A program made the translations under genes and the position numbers. Below the pieces are notes generated by a model. The model was not told where the DNA came from. It worked only from the letters and a program-made list of their open reading frames with translations, and ran no database searches. A stretch of 26,282 nucleotides of DNA from the NCBI GenBank assembly GCA_003519375.1, contig DOWV01000163.1, positions 1-26,282 on the forward strand, read 5' to 3'. The stretch is from Bacteroidota bacterium. GTDB taxonomy: Bacteria > Bacteroidota > Ignavibacteria > UBA10030. Numbering within the stretch: the stretch's first letter is position 1; each line of letters begins with the position of its first letter. Below, one piece after another: positions 6,537 to 14,225 of the stretch.

Positions 6537-9500
6537 ATGCCTTTCAAACAATTGACGGATAAGGTCCACTACCATTCCCTCGAAACCGAGATCTCGAAGT
6601 ACTGGGAAGAGGAGGGGATTTTTGGGCGAAGTGTCTCGGAGCGTGAAGGGAAACCCGCGTTCACGTTCTACGAAGGACCGCCTACGGCGAACGGACGGCC
6701 AGGCATTCACCACATCATGAGCCGCACATTGAAAGACCTCGTGTGCCGCTACAAAACGATGGAAGGATTTCAGGTACGGCGGAAGGCCGGATGGGATACT
6801 CATGGTCTCCCGGTAGAAATCGAAGTGGAGAAGGCGCTTGGCTTCAAGCACAAGGATCAGATTGTCGAATACGGCGTCGCAAAATTCAATGAAGAGTGCA
6901 AAAAATCGGTCTGGAAGTACAAGGCCGAGTGGGAAGAGATGACACGGCTCATGGGGTACTGGGTCGATCTGGATAATCCGTACGTCACCTTCCACAACAA
7001 TTACATGGAATCAATCTGGTGGGCGCTGAAGCAGTACTTCGACCGGGGGTTGATCTACAAGGGATACAAGATACAACCGTACTGTCCCCGGTGCGAAACG
7101 CCGCTGTCGTCGCACGAAGTCTCGCTCGGCTACAAGGATGTGAAAGACCCATCCGTCTACGTGAAGATGAAACTGAAGGGGGAGGAGAACACCTACTTCC
7201 TCGTCTGGACGACGACGCCATGGACGCTCATCTCGAACGTCGCGCTTGCGGTGCATTCCGACATCGACTACGTTAAAGTGGAGCATCATGGTCAGAATCT
7301 GATTCTTGCCGAAGCGCGTCTGAGCGTTCTTGGCGATGAATACGTTGTGCTCGAGCGTTTCAAGGGGTCCGATCTCGCCGGAAAAGAATACGAACGGCTT
7401 TACGCGTTTCATCATCCTGAAGAGCGCGCATGGTACGTGGTTGAGGGGTCGTTCGTCACTACCGAAGACGGCTCGGGCATCGTCCACATGGCACCGGCGT
7501 ACGGCGAGGATGACTATCAGCTCGGACGAAAAAAAGGCCTGCCGACGATCCACCCGGTGAACAAGTCTGGTGAATTCGGCCCTGAGGTCACGCCCTTTGC
7601 TCACAAGTTCGTCAAGGATGCCGACCCGGAAATTATTGCAGACCTGAAGTCCCGGGGCATTCTCTATAAGAAAGAGACGCACCTCCACAGCTATCCGCAT
7701 TGCTGGCGCTGCTCGTCACCGCTCCTCTACTATGCGCGTGAGTCGTGGTACATCAGAACGACCGAGTACGCGCAGCGGATGATCGATATCAACAAGACGA
7801 TCCGGTGGATCCCGGCCGAGGTCGGATCGGGCCGTTTCGGTAACTGGCTTGAGGAAAACAAGGATTGGGCGCTTTCCCGCGACCGCTTCTGGGGCACGGC
7901 GTTGCCGATCTGGATCTGCGAGAAGTGCGGCAAACAGCATTGTGTCGGCAGCGTCGAAGAGTTCAAGAAGGGAAAGAACGTCCCCGAACCGCTCGATCTC
8001 CACAAACCGTATGTCGACGATGTAACGTTCGATTGCGCTGATTGCGGCGGTATCATGAAGCGCACCCCGGAACTGATCGACGCGTGGTTTGACTCTGGCT
8101 CAATGCCGTTTGCTCAGTGGCACTATCCCTTTGAGAACAAAGACATCTTCGAGTCCTCCTACCCGGCCGATTATATCGGAGAAGGAATCGACCAGACGAG
8201 GGGGTGGTTCTACACGCTCCATGCGATCGGCACATTTCTTTTTGACAAGGCGGCGTACAAGAATGTCCTAGTCAACGAGCTCATTCTGGACAAGCAGGGA
8301 CAGAAAATGTCCAAGTCCAAGAAGAACACCGTGGACCCGTTCGAGCTCCTGCGGAAGTACGGGGCGGATGCCACGCGCTGGTATCTCGTCGCCAACAGCC
8401 CTGTCTGGCGTCCCACGCTCTTTGACGAGGAAGGAATCGGTGAGGTTCAGAGGAAGTTCTTCAGCACGCTGGTAAACACCTATGCGTTCTTCGCTCTTTA
8501 TGCGAACGTGGACGGGTTCGAATTCCGGGAGCCGCGCATCCCGATATCAGAACGTGCCGAAATCGATCGGTGGATTCTCTCCGAACTCAACTCGCTGATC
8601 AGGAACTACAAGCAGTGGATGGATGATTATGATGTTACAAGGACCGCCCGCGCGATCAGCGACTTTACCATCGATCAATTGTCGAACTGGTACGTCCGTC
8701 GCAACCGGCGTCGTTTCTGGAAGAGCGAACGGGGGAAGGACAAAACTGCCGCATACCAGACGCTGTATGAATGCCTCGCGATGATTTCACGCCTCATCGC
8801 TCCGTTTGCCCCGTTTATCGCCGAGGAATTGCACCGGAATCTTCACTCCGTGACAAAGCGCGGCGGCGCCGAATCGGTGCATCTGACCTCTCTGCCCGAG
8901 GCCGAGGGAAGCGTCATCGATCCTGATCTCGAACTGCGCATGGAACGCGCAATCAGGATCGTGGGACTGGTTCGTGCGATGCGCGTGAAGTCGAACCTCA
9001 AAGTCCGGCAGCCGCTCAGGAAGATCATCCTCCCCGTTACCAGGGAAGAGGATCGGCTCCTGATCCAGCAAATGGCGGACGTCATTCTCGAAGAAATCAA
9101 CGTGAAGCAGATTGAGTTTGTAACGGACGACTCAGGCATTGTCCGGAAAAAAGCGAAGCCCAACTTCCGGTCGCTCGGACAGAAGCATGGAAAGAACGTC
9201 CAGCCGATCGCGGCCCGCGTCCGGGAATTTTCCGCCGGAGAGATTACGGAGCTGGAGAGGGATGGATCGAAAACGGTGACCATCAACGGGTCTGAGGTCG
9301 CGATCGCGAAAGAGGATGTTGACATTCTTCATGAAGACATCAAAGGCTGGCTGGTCGAATCCGATGGCACGCTCACCGTCGCGCTTGACACCGGGCTCGA
9401 TGATGAACTCATCGACGAAGGGTTTGCCCGCGAGTTCGTCAATCGAGTACAAAATATGCGCAAGGATGCTGGGCTCGAAGTGACCGATCGCATTCGCATT

Positions 9501-9677
9501 TTCTATCGTTCAACCGAGCGGCTTTCAAAAGCATTGGCGCGATTAACTGTTTACATCAAGCAGGAAACGCTTGCCATTGATGTAATATCGTCTCCACCTC
9601 CGGACCTTTTGTTGACGGAGTCGGAGATTAACGGCGAACAAGTTTTATTGGCAATTGAAAAGAGTGTTGACTCTTAA
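6537..9677 (+). CDS. ileS: Isoleucyl-tRNA synthetase, IleRS2-like with altered GIHH signature
   Basis: The enzyme charges tRNA-Ile and edits misactivated valine. The 1046-aa protein aligns throughout with the long T. thermophilus-type enzyme. The class I HIGH signature is replaced by GIHH (residues 56-59, in NGRPGIHHIM), while KMSKS is intact (590-594). The CP1 editing domain shows VWTTTPWT and HMAPAYGEDDYQLG. Cysteine pairs occur in YCPRC, HCWRC, CEKCGKQHC and CADCGG. The anticodon-binding domain has LSNWYVRRNRRRFW. The GxHH swap is known from some IleRS2 enzymes with extreme mupirocin resistance. The start follows an A-rich leader (GTAAAGAAAT) rather than a strong Shine-Dalgarno. The neighbours traR/dksA, lspA and rluD follow on the same strand. 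Confidence 0.97.
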   Translation: MPFKQLTDKVHYHSLETEISKYWEEEGIFGRSVSEREGKPAFTFYEGPPTANGRPGIHHIMSRTLKDLVCRYKTMEGFQVRRKAGWDTHGLPVEIEVEKALGFKHKDQIVEYGVAKFNEECKKSVWKYKAEWEEMTRLMGYWVDLDNPYVTFHNNYMESIWWALKQYFDRGLIYKGYKIQPYCPRCETPLSSHEVSLGYKDVKDPSVYVKMKLKGEENTYFLVWTTTPWTLISNVALAVHSDIDYVKVEHHGQNLILAEARLSVLGDEYVVLERFKGSDLAGKEYERLYAFHHPEERAWYVVEGSFVTTEDGSGIVHMAPAYGEDDYQLGRKKGLPTIHPVNKSGEFGPEVTPFAHKFVKDADPEIIADLKSRGILYKKETHLHSYPHCWRCSSPLLYYARESWYIRTTEYAQRMIDINKTIRWIPAEVGSGRFGNWLEENKDWALSRDRFWGTALPIWICEKCGKQHCVGSVEEFKKGKNVPEPLDLHKPYVDDVTFDCADCGGIMKRTPELIDAWFDSGSMPFAQWHYPFENKDIFESSYPADYIGEGIDQTRGWFYTLHAIGTFLFDKAAYKNVLVNELILDKQGQKMSKSKKNTVDPFELLRKYGADATRWYLVANSPVWRPTLFDEEGIGEVQRKFFSTLVNTYAFFALYANVDGFEFREPRIPISERAEIDRWILSELNSLIRNYKQWMDDYDVTRTARAISDFTIDQLSNWYVRRNRRRFWKSERGKDKTAAYQTLYECLAMISRLIAPFAPFIAEELHRNLHSVTKRGGAESVHLTSLPEAEGSVIDPDLELRMERAIRIVGLVRAMRVKSNLKVRQPLRKIILPVTREEDRLLIQQMADVILEEINVKQIEFVTDDSGIVRKKAKPNFRSLGQKHGKNVQPIAARVREFSAGEITELERDGSKTVTINGSEVAIAKEDVDILHEDIKGWLVESDGTLTVALDTGLDDELIDEGFAREFVNRVQNMRKDAGLEVTDRIRIFYRSTERLSKALARLTVYIKQETLAIDVISSPPPDLLLTESEINGEQVLLAIEKSVDS

Positions 9678-9780
9678 GAATTAACTATACAAGTTTGCTC
9701 TCCATGCAGTGGCACCCTGTCGGTTTCACCCGAAGCACCGGCGGGCGGGGCGGCAGCATTCATAACGTAGGAGACAGGAC

Positions 9781-10287
9781 ATGGCGAAGAAGATTATGAC
9801 CAAGAAAGCAGCTCCCATCAAGTCGGCGGCGAAGGCCAGGCCCAAAGCAGCAGTGAAGGCGAAGCCGGTAAAAGCGAAGCCGAAAGCGGCCCCGCTAAAA
9901 CCACCTGTTGCCCCACGCGGGTTTTCAAAGTCCGAACTGTCGCATTTCAAGGATCTCATCGTGGAGAAGCGGAAGGAAATCCTGGAGGAGCTGGAGACCC
10001 TGAAGGCGAGTATGATGGATGTCCAGACGGGTGAGTACGTCACGGAAAATTCCACGTACTCCCTGCATATGGAGCAGGGAACGGATACCATGGAACGCGA
10101 GAAGACGTTCCTTTTTGCATCCCGCGAAGGTAAATTTCTCAACTACCTCGACGACGCGCTCAAACGGATTGAGAAGGGCGAATACGGCTTCTGCATTGAT
10201 TGCGGCAGTCTCATCGACAAGGAACGGCTTGAGGCTGTTCCCCACGCACAACTCTGCATCAAGTGTAAATTGAAACGCGGGCGATAG
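9781..10287 (+). CDS. TraR/DksA-family zinc-finger protein with Lys/Ala-rich N-terminal tail
   Basis: This probable RNA polymerase secondary-channel regulator is 168 aa. Residues 1-46 form a low-complexity tail of AKPKA-like repeats resembling histone H1 tails. The DksA-like coiled-coil region follows (about 50-130), and then a C4 zinc finger: Cys138, Cys141, Cys159 and Cys162 (GFCIDCGSLIDKERL...LCIKCK). The DxxDxA tip motif of E. coli DksA is not seen; the aligned segment is DTMERE, so a ppGpp-DksA-like action cannot be assumed. An AGGAGACAGGAC stretch precedes the ATG. The gene lies between ileS and lspA, as ylyA does in Bacillus. Confidence 0.88.
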   Translation: MAKKIMTKKAAPIKSAAKARPKAAVKAKPVKAKPKAAPLKPPVAPRGFSKSELSHFKDLIVEKRKEILEELETLKASMMDVQTGEYVTENSTYSLHMEQGTDTMEREKTFLFASREGKFLNYLDDALKRIEKGEYGFCIDCGSLIDKERLEAVPHAQLCIKCKLKRGR

Positions 10288-10330
10288 TCTCCAGCGTCCT
10301 GCACCACGGCTCGAACGAAGGCTATCGACT

Positions 10331-10978
10331 ATGCGCATTCTGTACGTGACGGGTCTTGTTGTATTCCTTGACCAGGTCGTCAAGCTTCTTGTGAAGGGAT
10401 TCGAGATTCCATTTCTCGATCTCTATGTACCAGGAATGGCTCTCGGAGCGAGCTATCCACTCCTGGGGGATTTTCTCCGTCTTACGTTTATCGAGAATCC
10501 CGGGATGGCGTTCGGGCTTGACTTCGGCGGTAAGCTGTTCCTGACCATCTTCTCCATCTTCGCCAGCATCGGGATCTTTGTCTATCTCTACCGTATACGG
10601 CAGGAAGCGTTCGTTGTCCGGTTGGCGCTAGCGCTGATCCTCGGCGGCGCCATCGGAAATCTGATCGATCGTGTGTTCTACGGCGTGATCTTCGGCGAGG
10701 GTACTCTCTTCTATGGAAAGGTCGTCGATTTTGTCGACGTCGATTTTTTCAATCTCGATTTCCTCGGTATCCATGCAACCCGATTCCCCGTGTTCAATAT
10801 TGCCGACGCTTCGGTCTCCTGCGGCGTCGTCCTGCTGCTCCTGTTTCACCGAAAATTCACCGAGCCCGACCGGAATGCAGTTGCTCTGGCTCCCGTAACC
10901 ACGCTGCCCGATTCTCCACCCCCATCCCCAGGCGAACTCGCCAACAACTTTGAGCGTTCGCAAGACACACCCTCCTGA
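10331..10978 (+). CDS. lspA: Lipoprotein signal peptidase (signal peptidase II)
   Basis: LspA is an inner-membrane aspartyl protease that cuts prolipoprotein signal peptides before the lipidated Cys; lipoproteins at 13489 and 25072 are plausible substrates. The 215-aa protein has four hydrophobic segments and both catalytic Asp motifs: GNLIDR (Asp113) and FNIADAS (Asp159). E. coli and P. aeruginosa have the two Asp about 18 to 20 residues apart. Here they are 46 apart because of an extra loop (FYGVIFGEGTLFYGKVVDF...), a feature I associate with Bacteroidota LspA. A polar tail of about 40 residues follows the last helix. The stop overlaps the rluD start by 29 bp. Confidence 0.93.
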   Translation: MRILYVTGLVVFLDQVVKLLVKGFEIPFLDLYVPGMALGASYPLLGDFLRLTFIENPGMAFGLDFGGKLFLTIFSIFASIGIFVYLYRIRQEAFVVRLALALILGGAIGNLIDRVFYGVIFGEGTLFYGKVVDFVDVDFFNLDFLGIHATRFPVFNIADASVSCGVVLLLLFHRKFTEPDRNAVALAPVTTLPDSPPPSPGELANNFERSQDTPS

Positions 10979-11981
10979 TAGGGAAGTCTCATCCGAAACG
11001 GGTGCGGGTTCTGATTCTCCTGAACGTGCCCTCGAGAAACTCCGTCTCCTTGTACCTCCGAAGCAGTCCAAGGAGCGAATCGACGTCTATCTCACGCACC
11101 AAATCCAGAATGCCACGAGGTCCAAAGTGCGTGCCGCCATCGATGCGGGATCCGTCCTCGTTAACGGGAAGAAGATCAAGGCCAGCCATCCGATAGCTCC
11201 CGGTGAAATCATCGAGGTGACACTTCCTCGCCCTCCGCGAACGGATGCCCGTCCGGAAGATATCCCCCTCGATATCGTCTACGAAGATGATCAGCTCCTG
11301 ATTGTGAACAAACGTGCCGGTATGGTAACGCATCCTGCGTTCAGCAATTACACGGGCACGCTGGTCAACGCTCTCCTCCACCACTGCAATGTGCTCTCCA
11401 CGGTGAACAGCGAAACGCGTCCCGGAATCGTTCATAGGTTGGACAAAGACACCACAGGACTGATGGTGGTGGCCAAGAATGATGTCGCGCACCATTTTCT
11501 GGCGAAACAATTTGCCCGGCGCACCATTGAGCGCGAGTACTTGGCGATCGTCTGGGGCGCATTCGATCATCGGAAAGGAACCATTGATGCAGCGCTGGGG
11601 AGAAGCAAACGAGACCGTAAGAAGGTCGCTGTCACCGCTGAAGGAAAGTCGGCTGTCACCGACTACGAGGTTCTCAAAGAGTTTGAGTATCTCTCCCTCA
11701 TACGCCTGAAACTGAGAACCGGCCGCACGCACCAGATCCGTGTGCACCTGGCGCATGTCGGGCATCCTGTGTTCGGTGATCCAACCTATGGAGGGCGTTC
11801 ACACCTCTGGGGCGGCCTCGAGGGGAAAAAGGCGCAGCAGGCGCTCAATCTCCTGAAGCTCATCAACCGCCAGGCGCTGCACGCAAAAACGATAGGGTTT
11901 GTTCATCCCGCAACGAAAAATCTGGTGAAGTTCGATTCAGAATTGCCCGGGGACATGCAGGACGTTCTTGATCGTTTGTAA
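10950..11981 (+). CDS. rluD: RluD/RluA-family rRNA pseudouridine synthase
   Basis: The enzyme isomerises uridines in large-subunit rRNA. The protein is 343 aa from a TTG at 10950; no other usable start occurs before the conserved S4 domain. The S4 RNA-binding domain covers about residues 42-90 (KERIDVYL...VNGKKIKASHPI). The catalytic block RPGIVHRLDKDTTGLMVVAK contains Asp165, and RTGRTHQIRVHLAHVGHPVFGDPTYGG is the second family motif. The site specificity (E. coli 1911/1915/1917) is by family inference only. Translation probably depends on coupling with lspA, as no strong ribosome site is seen. The Bacillus counterpart ylyB also follows lspA. Confidence 0.93.
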   Translation: MSVRKTHPPDREVSSETGAGSDSPERALEKLRLLVPPKQSKERIDVYLTHQIQNATRSKVRAAIDAGSVLVNGKKIKASHPIAPGEIIEVTLPRPPRTDARPEDIPLDIVYEDDQLLIVNKRAGMVTHPAFSNYTGTLVNALLHHCNVLSTVNSETRPGIVHRLDKDTTGLMVVAKNDVAHHFLAKQFARRTIEREYLAIVWGAFDHRKGTIDAALGRSKRDRKKVAVTAEGKSAVTDYEVLKEFEYLSLIRLKLRTGRTHQIRVHLAHVGHPVFGDPTYGGRSHLWGGLEGKKAQQALNLLKLINRQALHAKTIGFVHPATKNLVKFDSELPGDMQDVLDRL

Positions 11982-11990
11982 ACCCACTAC

Positions 11991-12026
11991 AAAAAGAAAC
12001 GGCGTCCGGAAGTCGCGGACGCCGTT
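11991..12026 (-). terminator. Rho-independent terminator of the DUF6600-like gene (possibly bidirectional)
   Basis: AACGGCGTCCG (11998-12008) pairs perfectly with CGGACGCCGTT (12016-12026) around a 7-nt loop. On the minus strand the stem runs into TTTCTTTTT (complement of 11991-11999), giving a classic terminator 25 bp past the minus-strand stop. Transcription from rluD would also meet this hairpin, but without a good T-run on the plus strand. Confidence 0.85.
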
Positions 12027-12050
12027 CCCAAGTCAAGGAGCCCCCACCGC

Positions 12051-13277
12051 TCAGTTTCTCTTTCTCCCGCCTTCGCTTCGTGCCTTCTCACTTCCCCGGG
12101 GGGTCGCTTGCCTTGTGCTTGGTGCAGGTCGTGCCTGCTCGGTTCTTGTTCGGGGTGCCGCAATCTCACGCCGTTCCTGCCGCAGAGGCCGGTCCGATGG
12201 CGTGACTTTCTGATCCCGTTTTGGTTCCGCCTGCTCCCGGATTTTGGGAGAGCTCTCCTGGCGCGGCTGCTCGATCCGTCGTTCTCCTCGCCTGAAGTTA
12301 TCGTTCTGCGGTGCTGTCGCCGGCGATTGCGGAGTCCGATCAACAGGCCTCGTATTTTCTTTGACAGCGCTTCGCTCCCGGTCTGTTCCACCGGGATTCG
12401 TCGCTCGATTCATTTCCCTCGGTGTTCGCTCGATGCGCTGCAGTTCCAGTGACGTGCCGCGCTCCGGACGACGGGCCTCGATCCGGCCAGGCGTTTGTTC
12501 CTGTCTGCGGACGTCGGGCTTGTAGGTCTCGATCCGATCACGGTTCCGGTCGCGTATCTGACGTTCACGCGGCGAGTTCGTTTCCCGCACGTCGACCGGA
12601 TCAAGCCTGCGGAATCCGCCCCGCCGCTCTACAATCGACCGATCCACGCCGCGGTTGATGACCCGATCACCGTCGAACTCATATCGCCCGGTGCTCCGCG
12701 TCGTTCCCATCAACCTGCGGGTATAATCCATCGGTGCAACCTCCCGGTAGAGAGAACGCGACGTCATGTGGCGGTAGCGCACAAAGTTCCAGTATCGATG
12801 AGGTGCGGACCAATGAGTCGTGAAGCGTATCCCAAAATTGATGCTGAAGCTCGCATAGGGAGGGAGCGGAGCCCAGCCGACATAGTCGTTGTCGTATCGC
12901 CATTCGACCCACGCAGGTCCCCACGTACGGTCCGGGACCCAGATCCAGCCGTGGTAGTCGTCATAGTACCATCGGCCGTAATGAAAAACCGCCCAGCCGA
13001 AAGGTTCGCTAGAAACCCAGTACCAGCCGAAGCGCGTCCACGACCAATGTCCGTGGAGATACGGCCGCCATCCGGAGTGGAGACGACGGGGCTGCCACGC
13101 GTAGAAACCCGTTTCGAGTTCGAGCCATTCACCGTAGGGTGAAAGCGCTGACTGAAAGTATCCGGCGTCGCCAAAAGAAGCAGTCGCTCCGATGGAAAAT
13201 TCCTGGGGCTTAGGGTTCGCACTTGTAATGGAGATCAGCGTTCCAACAAGTAGAAAAGTGAAGATTGAGTGTCTCAT
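12051..13277 (-). CDS. Exported Trp-rich, Arg-rich tail protein (DUF6600-like)
   Basis: The 408-aa protein begins with a signal peptide (MRHSIFTFLLVGTLISITSA, about residues 1-20). Residues 45-175 are dense in Trp, Tyr and Gly, with W..G.W, GWAVFHYGRWYYDDYHGW and WVPDRTWGPAWVEW patterns typical of the DUF6600 family. From about residue 180 the chain turns into a low-complexity Arg/Glu/Pro-rich tail (RRPERGT, RRGERRIEQP) ending in GRKRN. The start at 13277 has AGAGGTGA in front. It probably acts in the periplasm or envelope; the function is unknown and the tail could bind polyanions (inference). It is a single gene with its own terminator. Confidence 0.82.
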   Translation of the reverse strand: MRHSIFTFLLVGTLISITSANPKPQEFSIGATASFGDAGYFQSALSPYGEWLELETGFYAWQPRRLHSGWRPYLHGHWSWTRFGWYWVSSEPFGWAVFHYGRWYYDDYHGWIWVPDRTWGPAWVEWRYDNDYVGWAPLPPYASFSINFGIRFTTHWSAPHRYWNFVRYRHMTSRSLYREVAPMDYTRRLMGTTRSTGRYEFDGDRVINRGVDRSIVERRGGFRRLDPVDVRETNSPRERQIRDRNRDRIETYKPDVRRQEQTPGRIEARRPERGTSLELQRIERTPREMNRATNPGGTDRERSAVKENTRPVDRTPQSPATAPQNDNFRRGERRIEQPRQESSPKIREQAEPKRDQKVTPSDRPLRQERREIAAPRTRTEQARPAPSTRQATPRGSEKARSEGGRKRN

Positions 13278-13488
13278 AAGTCACCTCTTAAGTAAGTTCT
13301 CGCCGCATCAAGTATGAGTTCAACCGGCGTGCCAGGGAGAATCCGCCTCTATCGCTGCGAATTGGCGCTCGGGATGTACTAAAGACTCGCCAAATCGTTT
13401 CCAGGACAGTACACTCTGAAAGGAGAGGTTCTTGATTCCGAGGCCAAAAAACCTCATCTTCACGTCACATTTAAACTTCTCTCCGACT
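13278..13488. other. Divergent intergenic region, no recognised element
   Basis: It separates the minus-strand DUF6600-like gene from the plus-strand lipoprotein. I see no convincing promoter pair, RNA or repeat. Confidence 0.4.
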
Positions 13489-13869
13489 ATGAAAACCATC
13501 GTAATCCTCCTTCTCGCCTTGCTGGCGCTTGCTACCGGATGTTCCAAAGAAGATTCTGCCACGACGGGTCCGGACCTGACGCTTGCGGCCCCAACGAATC
13601 TCCAGGCCGTGCGCGTTGGGCTCAAAGCGGTCCGGCTCACCTGGACAGATAATAATGAATTCGAAGAAAGCTTTGCCATCGAACGGCAAGCTGGCGGGGG
13701 CGGATTCGTCCAGCAGCTCTTTAGTGCAAAAAACGTTGCGACAGCGATCGACTCAGTCAGTCTGACGACGGGAATCACCTTCACCTACCGAGTGAGAGCC
13801 ATCCGGTATTCGGAGAGGGGTGAGTATTCGTCTCTCGCAACCGTCGCCCTTTCATTGCCCTACCCGTAG
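13489..13869 (+). CDS. Fibronectin type III domain lipoprotein
   Basis: The 126-residue protein from the ATG at 13489 has a type II signal peptide with lipobox LATGC, so Cys18 would be lipidated. A single Fn3-like beta domain follows: APTNLQAVRVGLKAVRLTW, DNNEFEESFAIERQ, then TYRVRAIRYSERGEYSSLATV. This form is common in secreted Bacteroidota/Ignavibacteria proteins, where Fn3 units are binding or spacer modules. The frame opens at 13432, but the upstream residues are not signal-like. No clear Shine-Dalgarno is seen. The protein could anchor a partner at the membrane; it lies upstream of a GH31 enzyme, which may or may not be related. Confidence 0.8.
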   Translation: MKTIVILLLALLALATGCSKEDSATTGPDLTLAAPTNLQAVRVGLKAVRLTWTDNNEFEESFAIERQAGGGGFVQQLFSAKNVATAIDSVSLTTGITFTYRVRAIRYSERGEYSSLATVALSLPYP

Positions 13870-14019
13870 TCGTGATGGATTGAATCCGCCTGTCTCCATG
13901 ACTACTGCGGCAATCCGCAGGGATTGATGACGCCTCTCCCCGCCGCTCTCGCGCGCCACACGACAGAGAGTGAAGTGTTTCCCCTCATCCAATTCAGAAT
14001 CTTCCAGGAGAATCAAGGC

Positions 14020-14211
14020 ATGGCAGCACGTGAGACATTCGAATGGCTCGCAAGTCAGTTCTGGCCGAATCCGGACAAGGACGCGAAGAAGTTCATTCAC
14101 GAAAAGCGGGAGTACCTGTTGAACATCAGGAATGAGAACGAGCGGGAGCGCTACGTCCAGGAGCTCCACGTGCAGTTGCGTGAGCTGAAGAAGAAGAAAA
14201 CAACAGCCTGA
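14020..14211 (+). CDS. Small charged protein of unknown function (63 aa)
   Basis: I chose the ATG at 14020 because CCAGGAGAA lies about 9 nt upstream, although the frame is open from 13924. The protein starts MAARETFEWLASQFWPNPDK and is helical and highly charged, ending in a Lys run (LRELKKKKTTA). It has no signal peptide and I do not recognise the family. Its stop is 14 nt from the GH31 start, so the two are probably co-transcribed. Confidence 0.6.
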   Translation: MAARETFEWLASQFWPNPDKDAKKFIHEKREYLLNIRNENERERYVQELHVQLRELKKKKTTA

Positions 14212-14225
14212 CGGAGGTGCAAGTC

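Noticed and set aside
6252..6995. 247-codon minus-strand open frame over the ileS upstream region and ileS start
   Set aside because: Low-complexity Arg/Pro-rich antisense product, half of it opposite the conserved IleRS N-terminus.
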